DNA of 64,000 nucleotides from Terebella lapidaria (taxonomy: Eukaryota > Annelida > Polychaeta > Terebellida > Terebellidae), in contig OX424560.1 of NCBI GenBank assembly GCA_949152475.1, forward strand, positions 39,749,719 to 39,813,718. Direction: 5' to 3'. Shown in pieces: positions 47,701 through 58,200 of the stretch (the first letter of the stretch is position 1; each line of letters opens with the position of its first letter). The position numbers and the translations under genes were made by a program. The notes below the pieces were generated by a model. The model ran no database searches, was not told the DNA's origin, and worked only from the letters and a program-made list of their open reading frames with translations.

Positions 47701-50230
47701 ATATCTCGCTTGTTAGCGACTTTACAGCTTAGGAATCAGTTATGAACATATAGGAAATGATATGTGCAAATTATTGTCATGACCTTGAATTTTACCTTCG
47801 ACCTCATTTTCAAGGTCACAGGAGAAAATGGCTAATATCTCACTTATTATTGATTTTACAGCTTAGGAATCAATTGTGGACATATAGGAAATGATATATG
47901 CTGAATATTCTCGTGACCTTGAATTTGACCTCTGACCTCATTTTCAAGGTCACAGGACAAACTGGCTCATATCTTGCTCCTCTATTGTCTGTATGGCTTG
48001 GGAATCAATTGTGGACATATAGAAAATGATATACAATGTACACTGAATATTTTGATGACCTTGAATTTGAACTTTGCTTTCATTTTCAAGGCCACAGCAC
48101 AAAATTGCTGATATCTCTCTGATTATTGAATTTACAGCTTAGCAATCAACTGTGGACATGATATATGCTTAATATTAGCCACTGATATTTGCATCCCAGG
48201 ATACACCATTCTCGGTCGTGTGTGACTGACTGTGTCTAATGTTTTATAGCATGTACAATTTTGTCTTGAATTTCAGAAAAAGAGGAAGACTCCAAATGAA
48301 TTTGCTCTTGAGTATATTGAGAAAAAAAAAGATCAAGAAGGATTCGCAATATCTTGGATCAACTCCTCAATAGGTAACCGTAACAATACTCATGCTTTTC
48401 TTTTAACCTATTATTTGAGTATCTTAAACATCTTATCACAATATACATGTATTACATGATCTACATTCATATATATACATGATCTACATTCATGATGAAA
48501 CTTGTTTTTATTGGGACTCTATTGTTTGATGTCCCTGTAGCTTTGAAAACATTCCTGTCTATAATTTCTAGCCATTTCACATGTTTCATTTGAACAATCA
48601 ATGGTATCGATGAATTTATTGCTAACTTGTATAAATGCAAACCACCCTGAACTACTACATGTACACGCTCCTCCTCGATCCACTAGATCGTGCTGGACAG
48701 AATCGTTAATCATGTTAATATGAGCCCAAACCCATGCGTTTCCACTTTCCAGAACTTTCCACCACCGAGTCAATGCATCTAGGTGATGCTTGCTGCCATA
48801 AATTGAATTGCATGCTTGTATGATTTTGCCCTTATAATTTTGCGCATGACTTGAATGTTGCTATTGTCTCGAGTGTGGTCTTCAATAGATCATGCAGATC
48901 TTGACGTTTTGTTGGTTTGATGAACATGATGAAGTGTTTGCATTCAGTCAGCCTCAACAGCTAGCCTAGGTGCCTCGTAGTCGTAGACCATGTAGACACA
49001 GCACAGGTGTGACTTATGCTTGGAAGATACCTGTGTCACCAGTCTCACACATGTGTGTCATGTGTCGTGTATATGATGTATATCACTGGAAATATGAATT
49101 TCAGGTTATGGGGTCCGTACAACAAAGAACTTCAATAAGGGGGATTTCCTCCTTGAGTACAGAGGTGACCTGTTGGACGAGGAAGAGTCAAGTTTACTAG
49201 ACGATACATGGGGGCCGGGCTCCGACCAGGATCCATGGGGGCCGGGCTCCTACATGTACTACTTTGAACATAAAGGGCACACAATGTGGTATGTATGCTT
49301 TGTTTCTTTTATCAAGGCATTTCAAAATTTGTTAGCTTACCAGACCGAAGGTCCAATAAGCTATTGTCGTCAGGTGGCGTCTGTTCGTCGGTGTTAGCTT
49401 CGTTGTCAACCATTGCAAAGTATCTGCTTGATGAATATTGCTGTAATTCGAAAAATTCATCAACTTCAGAAAGTATACAGAATTATTATTGCTTGCATTT
49501 TTATTCAAACATCAAAACTACAAAAGTAAATAATATCGCCTGGTAGACCAGGAAGGGATGATGTCATCATGATGCGATTGGATATAATCCATAGCCATGA
49601 TGGCAGGAAAAAATCATTGTAAAAAAATGTTTGCATCCATATAGAAAAAATTTGGTTAAAAATCCATAGACCAATTTTATAATTTGGTTTGGCCTTATCA
49701 TGCTTATTGACATTTCAGAAGTTATAGAAGGTCCTAGCATGCACCACAGAACGCCAAAATTTGCTGAGCATTATTGCTTGCATTTTGATTCAAACTTCAA
49801 GACTGCTTTGGCATATTATATTGCCTGGTAATCCCCCCAGGCAATATGATTTGATTTCGCTGATTTGTCTGGCTATATCTGCATTCAGAACGTAAACACA
49901 AAGCGGCCGTAGGGGGCTCGATCACGCCTTCATCGCTCGTCAAAAAAGTTGTATCATTATTATATTGCCCAATTTCGCACCCCCTTCTTAAAATCTTGGC
50001 TACGGGCCTGATGTACATGTATCTCATGCTTTTGCAGCATAGATGCAACGGCGGCGATTTGTATTGCACGTTTCATCAATGATGCGCCACCCCGTCCTGC
50101 TCCAAACGCGGTTATGAAGAAGGTTGAAGCTGGAGGACAGGTGGCTTTATGTCTGTTCGCAAATACCAACATCGCGAGCAACACAGAACTCCGATATGAT
50201 TATGGTGAAGCAACCTTGTACTGGAGGCAG
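41758..50230 (+). CDS. KMT5A-like SET-domain protein, N-terminal half of a larger gene
   Basis: Five phase-consistent exons: 41758-41775 (MPGRTN), 43277-43330, 48277-48373, 49105-49288 and 50038-50230, giving 182 residues. A Lys/Arg-rich start (MPRKRRHNTP, KKRKTP) may bind nucleic acid or direct nuclear import. The SET domain follows: GVRTTKNFNKGDFLLEYRGD (about 59-78), YMYYF (106-110), CIDAT (118-122), RFIND (129-133), LCLFA (155-159) and YDYG (171-174). This resembles KMT5A/SETD8, the H4K20 monomethylase, and especially the expanded KMT5A-like families of fish and invertebrates. The SAM-site Asn132 and the Tyr of YDYG are present, but NHS is replaced by NDA. An insert with a doubled WGPGS lies at about 91-105. 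The product continues: the last exon ends YWRQ in phase 0 with no stop. Introns 2-5 hold a dense transposon nest. Confidence 0.82.
42157..42400 (-). mobile_element. Helitron family A, 3' fragment, minus orientation
   Basis: Read on the minus strand it ends GAGCGTCTAG followed by T, after GGGGAATACACCC and GCGACCGG. It carries one core unit (AATAATAAATGTTTCT..CTTAACTA, about 42308-42385) of the type in the full copy at 34776-36377. The 5' part is absent. Confidence 0.72.
42390..42545 (+). mobile_element. Possible SINE or LINE 3' end
   Basis: A GC-richer block (CCGCTCCCCAAAGGGTTGAG..TTTTATACCCGGCTAG) passes into a tail of ACTAA-type repeats (ACTAAACTAAACTAACTAAA). This looks like a retroposon tail. 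No tRNA promoter boxes are evident. Confidence 0.35.
42930..43165. mobile_element. Diverged copy of the CCGTATTGGTCCTAATAG MITE
   Basis: The right end ATTAGGACCAATACGG matches the right end of the element at 53927-54098. The left end (CATCCCAATAGAAG) is degenerate. Confidence 0.45.
43412..44767 (+). mobile_element. Helitron family A, 5' part, split by an insertion
   Basis: It begins TCCCCCGAACAAAATTCGG after an A and follows the full copy (GGATACTA..GGATTTGCGATCGTC, ACACTTTCTTGTGAAC) to 43540. It resumes at 44644 with ATGTGGACATATCTCATG..GGTTGCCATAGCAA, then is cut by another element at about 44768. The 3' end is not preserved in place; GGATACACC..CGGTCGTG at about 48200 might be a remnant of it. 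Confidence 0.75.
43541..44643 (+). mobile_element. Tandem-repeat element, complete copy A
   Basis: The 5' hairpin TAGGTTACCGGACCTATGG is followed by a CGTC microsatellite (43600-43635), paired AAAATGGCG segments, about three units with GTGACCTTGAATTTGACC, and the 3' end GTCCGGTAACCTGTCTTACC..TGGGCTAATTTTT. Comparison with the Helitron at 34776 shows it sits in a T-run (AATATTTT|ATATGGAC there). It therefore gives the ends of the family, apart from ambiguity over the flanking Ts. Confidence 0.85.
44933..47044 (+). mobile_element. Tandem-repeat element copy C, nested in copy B
   Basis: A full-looking 2.1-kb copy: hairpin start, (CGTC/GTCC)n at 44980-45025, ATTTTCAAAATGGC segments, a 134-bp array of about 12 units (45360-46985), and the end TTGTCCGGTAACCTTTCTTAGCC..GGGCTAATTTT. 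Target again a T-run. Confidence 0.87.
45360..46985 (+). repeat. 134-bp tandem array, about 12 units, dense AGGTCA half-sites
   Basis: Each unit repeats GACCTTGAATTTGACCT(C/T)TGACCT, CAAGGTCA, AATATCTC.CTTATTATCGA and GGAATCAATTGTGGACATAT. The reverse complement of TGACCTCTGACCT or TGACCTTTGACCT is AGGTCA-N-AGGTCA, a DR1. Confidence 0.92.
47330..48180 (+). repeat. 134-bp tandem array in copy B, about 6 units
   Basis: Same unit as 45360-46985, somewhat more diverged toward the right end. Confidence 0.9.
48375..49104. other. Intron between SET exons 3 and 4, no element seen
   Basis: No bounded repeat or RNA gene is visible. The minus frame at 48519-48773 shows no family features. Confidence 0.4.
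49345..49420 (+). mobile_element. Variant 5' end of the tandem-repeat family (GCTTACC subtype)
   Basis: TTAGCTTACCAGACCGAAGG and TCCAATAAGCTATTGTCGTCAG match the variant hairpin at about 60214-60250 (GCTTACCGGACC/GGTCCGATAAGC). The inner part is diverged and the 3' end was not found. Confidence 0.55.
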
Positions 50231-50284
50231 GTGAGACTTTGTAAAACTGAGCAGCGTCGGGCCTGTGAGCTATTGTTCTGTGTT

Positions 50285-50400
50285 TAGGTTACCGCCCTGT
50301 GGTCTGATAACCTATTGGCGTGGCATTGCGTCCGTCAGGCTAGCCGTCCGTCCGTGTGTCTGGCCGTGCTCCCGTCCGTCGTCATCCGTCAACATTTTTA
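50285..50400 (+). mobile_element. 5' end of a diverged tandem-repeat element
   Basis: TAGGTTACCGCCCTGTGGTC then GATAACCTATTGGCGTGGC and CCGTCCGTC-rich sequence. No matching 3' end was identified; 51770-51830 has a single GTGACCTTGAATTTAACC-type segment. Confidence 0.6.
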
Positions 50401-52110
50401 TCCGCATGATAGATCTTGGATACACCACCCAAAATAAATATGAGACCAGTTATCGAAACGTAGTGCTACTCCAAAATAAAATGTGCTTATTTTGGCGTAA
50501 AGTCATTTTGATGGAATGAATAACTTATGCATAAAATGATGTGAAGTGATTCTGCAGCGTTTTAGTCAAAATAAATCTTTTTACTCAAAATAAATGCACC
50601 AAACCAATTGTACATTGTTTGTATTTAAAAAAAACCCCAGATTGAGCAAGTTTGCTTGAGGATATCAAGTGTTTAAACTCATTGAATAGGAACGGGTTTG
50701 GGAATGCAGACAATACCATATATTGAGTTCATACACACAAAGAACATGAAGAAGTATGGATGTAGGTCTGCTATATGAGGCGGGAGTGTTTGCCAAAAAA
50801 TCAAAATCTTACCTTGAGATCTTATGCAAAATTGATGGGCATATGATCATACCCGAATGCTATGAAACCGATCCCCGATTCTTGATAACAGAATATGCCA
50901 TACTGTTCATTAAGGACGAGGGCTACAGGTCGGCCATTTTATCAGTGGTGAAAATGTTGACTTACTTGGAATGCATTGATACTTCAAAAATCACAACTAT
51001 ACAGTATGACATTTCTTAAAAATAACTTTTTGTCATGATTGATTTTGCTAATTACCCTAACAAGTCCGTTTTTAGCAGAAAATCACTCATTTTAGTGAGT
51101 TTTTAACATAAAGTTTATTCAGATAAGAAATCGACGATCAAGTATTCGATTTGAGAAGAAAAAAAATGGGGGTTTCAAGGCTATTTTTTTCACAATCGGA
51201 TCAAATCTTGGTGGAATTTGTCCTAAAATGGCATAAAATTGCCGATTTTGGCTATTTTTTCGATTATTTTGGTCTTTTGCGTGCACGCTCACACAAAAAC
51301 GAGCTCTGAAACCCACTATTTTTTTGTTCTCAAAATGTTTGCCCATGAGTTTGTCATTTACTAACAAAATTTAGGAAAAAGTGATCGTCAATTTTTTCTC
51401 TAACAAAAACTTGTTGTAAAAAATCCAAGAAAAGTAGCTATTTCTGGTTAATTATGGCGCTAATTATCATAATTGTAGTGCCTAATCATCACGAAAAATT
51501 ATTTGTAGTAACTATTGAAGTGTATTTTTGTTGTATCCGAAGATTTATATTGTTACAATTAGTTTGTAATTTACACCCCTACACGCAACATGTACAATTT
51601 CCTTCTCCCGCTCTTGGCCTTAACTACAATAAAATCATGTTTCAATGTTATAAAATGTATTCTATTACATGGCTTGGAGTGCATAAAATTGTCAGCTGGT
51701 CTCATGTTTATTTGGGGCGGTGTATATTGGCACATTTAAATGGATAATCATGCACATGATGCATGACGATTTTCGGTGGTGACCTTGAATTTAACCTCCA
51801 ATGACCTTGAAATGTCAAAACCTTTTTTCCCCCCAGATTCTTGTCTGCTCGATATCTTGAGCATGCCTCGACGAAACGTCGCAAAATTTTCACCAGTGAT
51901 CAGACTTATTACGTTGAAGAAGCCTATTGTTTTGGAACCGGCTCCGGAGTCCAGTTAGTCCATGAGGCCTGATTCATGGATGATTTTTGGGTTTCTTTTC
52001 CCCTCGGTAACCCGAAAAGTATTTGGAGCAATGCAGTCTTTTTTTCACTGCATGTTGGTTTATCATTGTTTATATACCACCAAGGAAGGAGTGTATTGAT
52101 TTTAGGGTAA
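50400..52110. other. Intron of the SET/IBD gene, no clear gene
   Basis: An 87-codon frame at 50756-51019 is flanked by TE-like sequence and shows no features. It is not obviously an exon. Confidence 0.35.
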
Positions 52111-52113
52111 GTG

Positions 52114-52560
52114 GGTTGAATGACCTTTGACCTAAGGCACAAAATATTTTGTCCAGTCTGGATTCAGTGCTGAATTCTTGTCCGCTCAATGACTTGAGAA
52201 TGCTTCAATGAAATGTCGCAAAATTTTCACCATTGGCCAATACATGTATTGAGCCTATTAGCTTGGAGCCGGCTCTGGAGTCCGACTAGTCCGTGAGGCC
52301 CAATTTACTACCGATTTCTGGACTTGTCTGCTCAATAAGGTTGAATGACCTTTGACCTAAGGCACAAAATATTTTGTCCAGTCTGGATTCAGTGCTGAAT
52401 TCTTGTCCGCTCAATGACTTGAGAATGCTTCAATGAAATGTCGCAAAATTTTCACCATTGGCCAATACATGTATTGAGCCTATTAGCTTGGAGCCGGCTC
52501 TGGAGTCCGACTAGTCCGTGAGGCCCAATTATTTACTACCGATTTCTGGACTTGTCTGCT
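52114..52560 (+). repeat. Recent 225-bp direct duplication
   Basis: GGTTGAATGACCTTTGACCT through GTCCGTGAGGCCCAATT and GATTTCTGGACTTGTCTGCT occurs from 52114 and again from 52339. The copies are almost identical apart from a 3-base indel, so the duplication is young. Confidence 0.88.
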
Positions 52561-52599
52561 CAATAACTTGAAAAGTATTTCCAACACTGTAGTCATACA

Positions 52600-53651
52600 C
52601 TGCATGCAGGTTTTCATGTGTTTTTTTAGTCCGCGTTCAAATTTTTCACCCATAGCTCGGAAACGGTGCACCGTTGTGCAAAACAGATGTTATTTTCGGA
52701 CTCGTCGGCCTAGACAAACGAGCCTAGTGGATACTTTTTTTTGCTGACTCAGCATTTTCTATTTTCGGTCATGTCTCGAAAACAGTATGCCATACAGCAA
52801 AACAGATGTTATTTTCAGACTCCTCCCTCTAGACAAGAAAGCCTAGCTCTTCACGACAACTTCATCAACCTTTTCGGCTACCCATCCTGCAGTCATTCCG
52901 ACCAAGAATCTTCCGTCATTAAATAACTGTGTTCAATCTCGGGCATTCAAAAGTCCCGTACTAATCCATATCATCTAATTTTTTTCAGGTATCATTAACA
53001 CTTTTTTTTCGCCGATTCAGCACTTTTTCAGCCATATCTCGCAAACAGTGCGCCGTAGGGCTAAAGGAACATTATTTTCAAACTCGCCGGCATAGACAAA
53101 CATGCTTAGAGGTTACTTTGAACGAACTTGGCCCCGGGCCAAATTTTTTTTCTGCCGAGTCGACATTTCCCAGTTTCGGACATATCTCGGAAACAGTGCG
53201 CTGTAAAGCGAAACGTACGTTATTTTCGTACTTGCCTGCCCAGACAAATAAGCCCAGTTTGAACGAACTTGGCCCCGGGTCAAAAACTTTTTGCGGAGCC
53301 GACATTTCTCACTTTGTCATATCTCACAAATGGTGCTTCATAGAGTAAAACGGACATTATTTTCAGTTTCCCTGGCCTAGACAAACAAGCCTAGAGGGTA
53401 GTTTGAACAAACTTCATCCCGGGTCAAATTTTGCTTTCGCTGAGTCAACATTTTCTACTGTCATCCATATCTCGAGAATGGTGGACGAAACGGACGTTAT
53501 TTTCTGACTGGCCAGCCTAGACAAACAAACCTAGTGGGTACTTTGAATGAACATGGCTCTGGAGCAAAAACTTTTTTGCTGTGTCAACATTTTTTAATTT
53601 CGGGCGCTGAAATGAAATGCCTCCATGGCATCTGTAGGCCTTGACACCTAG
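52600..53651 (+). mobile_element. Helitron-like 3' half with ATATCTCGGAAACGGTG tandem units
   Basis: Diverged units containing CATATCTCG.AAACAGTGCG, AAACGGACGTTATTTTC and CTAGACAAACAAGCC repeat about six times. The end is GGCATCTGTAGGCC then TTGACACCTAG followed by T, a short stem before CTAG|T as in Helitrons. The same 3' end closes the element at 62262-63574. The 5' end was not located. Confidence 0.65.
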
Positions 53652-53926
53652 TTGTCCTCTTGCGACCAATACGTCAAGTTATTGCATGTAAATTCGATGA
53701 CAGGACATTATTATATATCATTACATAATATTGTGCTGGTCAGTTCCTAAATATTAATGTCATGACCCTAACCTTGAACAACTGGATTGCAAATTTTGTT
53801 GTTTTCAGGAATCATTTCAGTCCAGTAACATATTAATACATGATTTTCCCATGTTAACAGAAAAATTATGTTCCCAAGCCCATCTATACACGTGATGACC
53901 AAGGTTTGGAAACATGTAGAATACTA

Positions 53927-54098
53927 CTACCGTATTGGTCCTAATAGAAGAGCCCCCCCCCCCCCCCCCACAGTCCTCTTTCACAGGAAAAAATGTCGAG
54001 TTTTTCACCGATTTGCTCTACTAATATTAGTATGCCATTATGCCTAGTTTTACATGCGCCGCTCAGGCCTGCTCTACTATTAGGACCAATTGATACGG
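53927..54098. mobile_element. MITE with CCGTAT..TTGGTCCTAATAG ends
   Basis: The left end CCGTATTGGTCCTAATAGAA and the inverse of the right end, CCGTATCAATTGGTCCTAAT, pair with a 4-base difference. A run of about 18 C follows the left end. Confidence 0.55.
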
Positions 54099-54099
54099 A

Positions 54100-55290
54100 A
54101 ATGTAAGTTTTTCTTGACCATGTTGACCATGTTTCTATTGCTCACATGTTTTACCTGTTTATTTTCGTTATTATACATGTTATTGTGGCCCCCTAATATA
54201 AGTCACAAATCTGCCACAATATTGAGGTCTTATCTATCTAGGGGAAAGTCTTATGTTATTTGAAAGTGTTCATTTACATGTTGTTCTCAACTTCTCACAC
54301 ATAAAAATCTCTATAGAGGGAAAAGACTTTACTGAGCATTGTTGAGGGGGTTTTATCTCAGGTGGTCCACTGTATAGTACACTGTATAGGATTTGCAATC
54401 GTCACGTCACATCCGCGCCTGCCGTACTTGTTAGTGCTCTATTTTGTTGCAAATATCATTAACACGGGAGACAATAAAATACATTAACAATCTTTGATGC
54501 ATCTTGTGATGCATTAACTATGCAAAAGATGCATTATCATCTTTTGGCAAAACGTTATATGCATCAGTATGTACAATGTTCCACCCAAAATTACATGTTC
54601 TTGTTTGTAATGACGAGATATAATGACCTACATTGTTAGTCTGTAAGACAGAAGGTTGTAGAATGTTGAATAACTGTATAAAGTTTCTGCCAGAAAAATA
54701 CCGAAAGATGCATTAACAATGTCGTCAGTCTCCTTCGGGATGCATTAACAATAAATTGTTGAGATATATATATATTACTGGGTACTTTACGGTAGTATAA
54801 ATGAGAATGTTTTACAATAAATATACCATTTTAAAAACATACTGTATACTTTTCCCTAAATAACCTGGCATTGGGAAACAAGGTTTGAAACTGCATTTGG
54901 CAGTGAAAAGGTAACTTAAATAATAAGTGCAATCACATAGAACTACCAGCTACCAGTAGTCATGGTAGTGACTTAGCATTAGATTGAAGTGAGTGGCAGG
55001 GAGGATGGGCATCGGGGATACACCCTGGTGCCTGGTGGTCGTCTGCACCCGGACCATTATAGTTGAATATCAAATATGTTGACAGTTCTTGTATGTTTGA
55101 GTTGAACGAGGGATAGCGAGATCAAGTAGAATGATCCATGAATTCATCGAACAGTATACATGTACGCAGGCATGATTAGTACAGATAGAGCAGCATACAG
55201 TAGTAAGTTCTCATACAGTATCATGAATATTGTACATGTATGTAAGAATATATCCAGAATTTCATATCAACAGAAACTTCCATGTACTTT
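54100..55290. other. Intron of the SET/IBD gene, nothing bounded
   Basis: GATGCATTAAC-type short repeats are scattered between 54470 and 54750. GGGGATACACCC near 55014 resembles the sub-terminal part of Helitron family A. No exon was recognised. Confidence 0.35.
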
Positions 55291-55293
55291 CAG

Positions 55294-58200
55294 CCTTAGT
55301 GGAGGATTATGGAAGATCAGTTGTAGTCGAAACAGAAGTGTCAGAGAGAACTGAACTGGTAAAGTATAATGCTCATCAAAGTAGCTCATATGTTGTAGTC
55401 CATTTTCATTGTGCTTACGCCTGGAATTAGATGGTTTTACCACCTGCATCTATCTAAAATGATGCACTTTGAAATCAAATTGAGCTTATTGGAATTGCAG
55501 CTGTCATCTGATGAGTCGCTGCTACAGTCGAGATTCACTGGAGTCGAGCCACAGTCGGGATTAGCTGGAGTTGAACCACAGTCGGAATTCCATGGAGTCG
55601 AGCCACAGTCGGGATTCGCTGGAGTCGAGCCACAGTCGGGATTCGCTGGAGTCGAGCCACAGTCGGGATTCACTGGAGTCGAGCCACAGTCGGGATTCAC
55701 TGGAGTAAAGCCACAGTCGGGATTCCCTGAAGTCGAGCCACAGTCGGGATTCACTGGAGTCGAGCCACAGTCAGGATTAGCTGGAGTCGAGCCAGGGTCG
55801 GGATTCACTGGAGTCGAGCCAGAGTCGGGATTCACTGGAGTTGAGCCACAGTCGGGATTCACTGGAGTAGAGCCAGAGTCAGGATTCACTGGAGTCGAGC
55901 CACAGTCGGGATTCACTGGAGTCGAGCCAGAGTCGGGATTCACTGGAGTTGAGCCACAGTCGGGATTCACTGGAGTCGAGCCACAGTCAGGATTCACTGG
56001 AGTCGAGCCAGAGTCGGGATTCACTGGAGTCGAGCCACAGTTGGGATTCGCTGGAGTCGAACCACAGTCGGGATTCACTGGAGTCAAGCCACAGTCGGGA
56101 TTCACTGGAGTCGAGCCACAGTCGGGATTCACTGGAGTCGAGCCACAGTCGGGATTCACTGGAGTGGAGCCAGAGTCGGGATTCACTGGAGTCGAGCCAC
56201 AGTCGGGATTAACTGGAGTCGAGCCAGAGTCAGGATTCACTGGAGTCAAGCCACAGTCGGGATTCACTGGAGTCGAGCCACAGTCAGGATTCACTGGAGT
56301 CGAGCCAGAGTCGGGATTCACTGGAGTCGAGCCACAGTCGGGATTCGCTGGAGTCGAGCCACAGTCAGGATTCACTGGAGTCGAGCCGCAGTCGGGATTC
56401 GCTGGAGTTGAGCCACAGTCGGGATTCGCTGGGGTCGAGCCAGAGTCGGGATTCACTGGAGTCGAGCCACAGTCGGGATTTGCTGGAGTCGAGCCACAGT
56501 CGGGATTTGCTGGAGTCGAGCCACAGTCGGGATTCACTGGAGTCGAGCCACAGTCGGGATTCGCTGGAGTCGAGCCACAGTCAGGATTCACTGGAGTCGA
56601 GCCGCAGTCGGGATTCACTGGAGTTGAGCCACAGTCGGGATTCGCTGGGGTCGAGCCAGAGTCGGGATTCACTGGAGTCGAGCCACAGTCGGGATTTGCT
56701 GGAGTCGAGCCACAGTCGGGATTTGCTGGAGTCGAGCCACAGTCGGGATTAGCTGGAGTCGAACCACAGTCGGGATTAGCTGGAGTCGAGTCAGAGTCGG
56801 GATTCACTGGAGTCGAGCCACAGTCGGGATTCATGGGAGTCGAGCCACAGTCGGGATTCATGGGAGTCGAGCCACAGTCGGGATTCACTGGAGTCGAGCC
56901 AGAGTCGGGATTCGCTGGAGTCGAACCACAGTCGGGATTCGCTGGAGTCGAACCACAGTCGGGATTCGCTGGAGTCGAACCACAGTCGGGATTCGCTGGA
57001 GTCGAGCCACAGTCGGGATTCGCTGGAGTCGAACCACAGTCGGGATTCACTGGAGTCGAGCCAGAGTCGGGATTCACTGGAGTCGAGCCACAGTCGGGAT
57101 TCACTGGAGTCGAGCCACAGTCGGGATTCGCTGGAGTCGAGCCACAGTCTGGTGAGCTATTACACATGCTACATGGCCAGGAAGAAACACATACACATAA
57201 AAACTCACTGCATGGCCACAAGAAAACACATACACCTGCCCAACTCACCAAACATGCTACATGTGCTAAATGGCCATAAAACACATGCCATGACAAACTC
57301 ACTGCATGGCAAGAAGAAACACATACCTTTCATTCATTACTCATTCCCAGCCCTGCAAGGCTGCACACTGTCATACAGTTCCAAGCCCGAGCAACGCATG
57401 CTGCTTGTTTCTTTATTTCAAATAAGGATTAAAAAGGTGCGAGACCGATTAAATGGTATGTTTCCAGTGGACGAGTACATGTAGTATCAAGAAGCAGTGT
57501 ATGTTACTTGGGCCCAGTTTCATTGGGAAAAGCTCGAATTTGACTGATCATTGGTCGTTATATTCAAGTCTGAACACTAGTATGAAGTCACATAATGGCT
57601 TTCTTTTGGTGACCTTGAATTTGACCTTGAATGATTTGAAAGGACAAAATCAAGGTCATGCACATTGAATGGGTTGTGGACGGTAAACGGTGCTAGTTAG
57701 GGCATAAGCTTCAATTGGGACATATGAAGTCATTTTCTGGCTTTCTTTTGTTGACCTAGAATTTGACCTTGAAGGGTCAAAAGGAAGGTCAAGCACACTG
57801 ATAGGCCGTGGAAGCTAAACGGTGCTAGTTAGGGCATAAGCTTCAATTGGGACATATATGAAGTCATTTTCTGGCTTTCTTTTGTTGACCTTGAATTTTT
57901 CTTCTTTTTTTTTGTCGGACTGACATCCAGTATAAGTTTATTGTTTGTATTTGAACGGTCAAAAGCAATGTCATGCACATTGAATGGGCCGTGGAAGCTA
58001 AACGGTGCTAGTTACGGCATAAGCTTCAATTGAGACCTTTTACATGTATAGAGTCACACGCTGGCTTTCTTTTGGTGACCTTGAATTTGACCTTGAATGA
58101 CCTTGAGAGGTCAAAAAGAAGGTCATGCACATTTCAATGTCTATTTCCTTTAAAAATATGGGTTACCGGTAAATATTTAAATTACAACATGACCATATAA

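Larger units (their letters stand above)
44768..48190 (+). mobile_element. Tandem-repeat element copy B, host of copy C
   Basis: It starts with the family hairpin (TTAGGTTACCGGACC) and CGTC microsatellite. It is interrupted at about 44932 within TTTTTTAGTTTT and resumes at about 47045 with TTGATTTTCACATTTTTTCC. It then carries about six 134-bp units (47330-48180). Its own 3' hairpin is missing. Confidence 0.8.

Noticed and set aside
55437-57302. 621-codon open frame on the minus strand (NPDCGSTPV repeats)
   Set aside because: It mirrors the 27-bp array, whose unit length is a multiple of three and lacks stops in several frames. Splice signals and phase with neighbouring exons support the plus strand.
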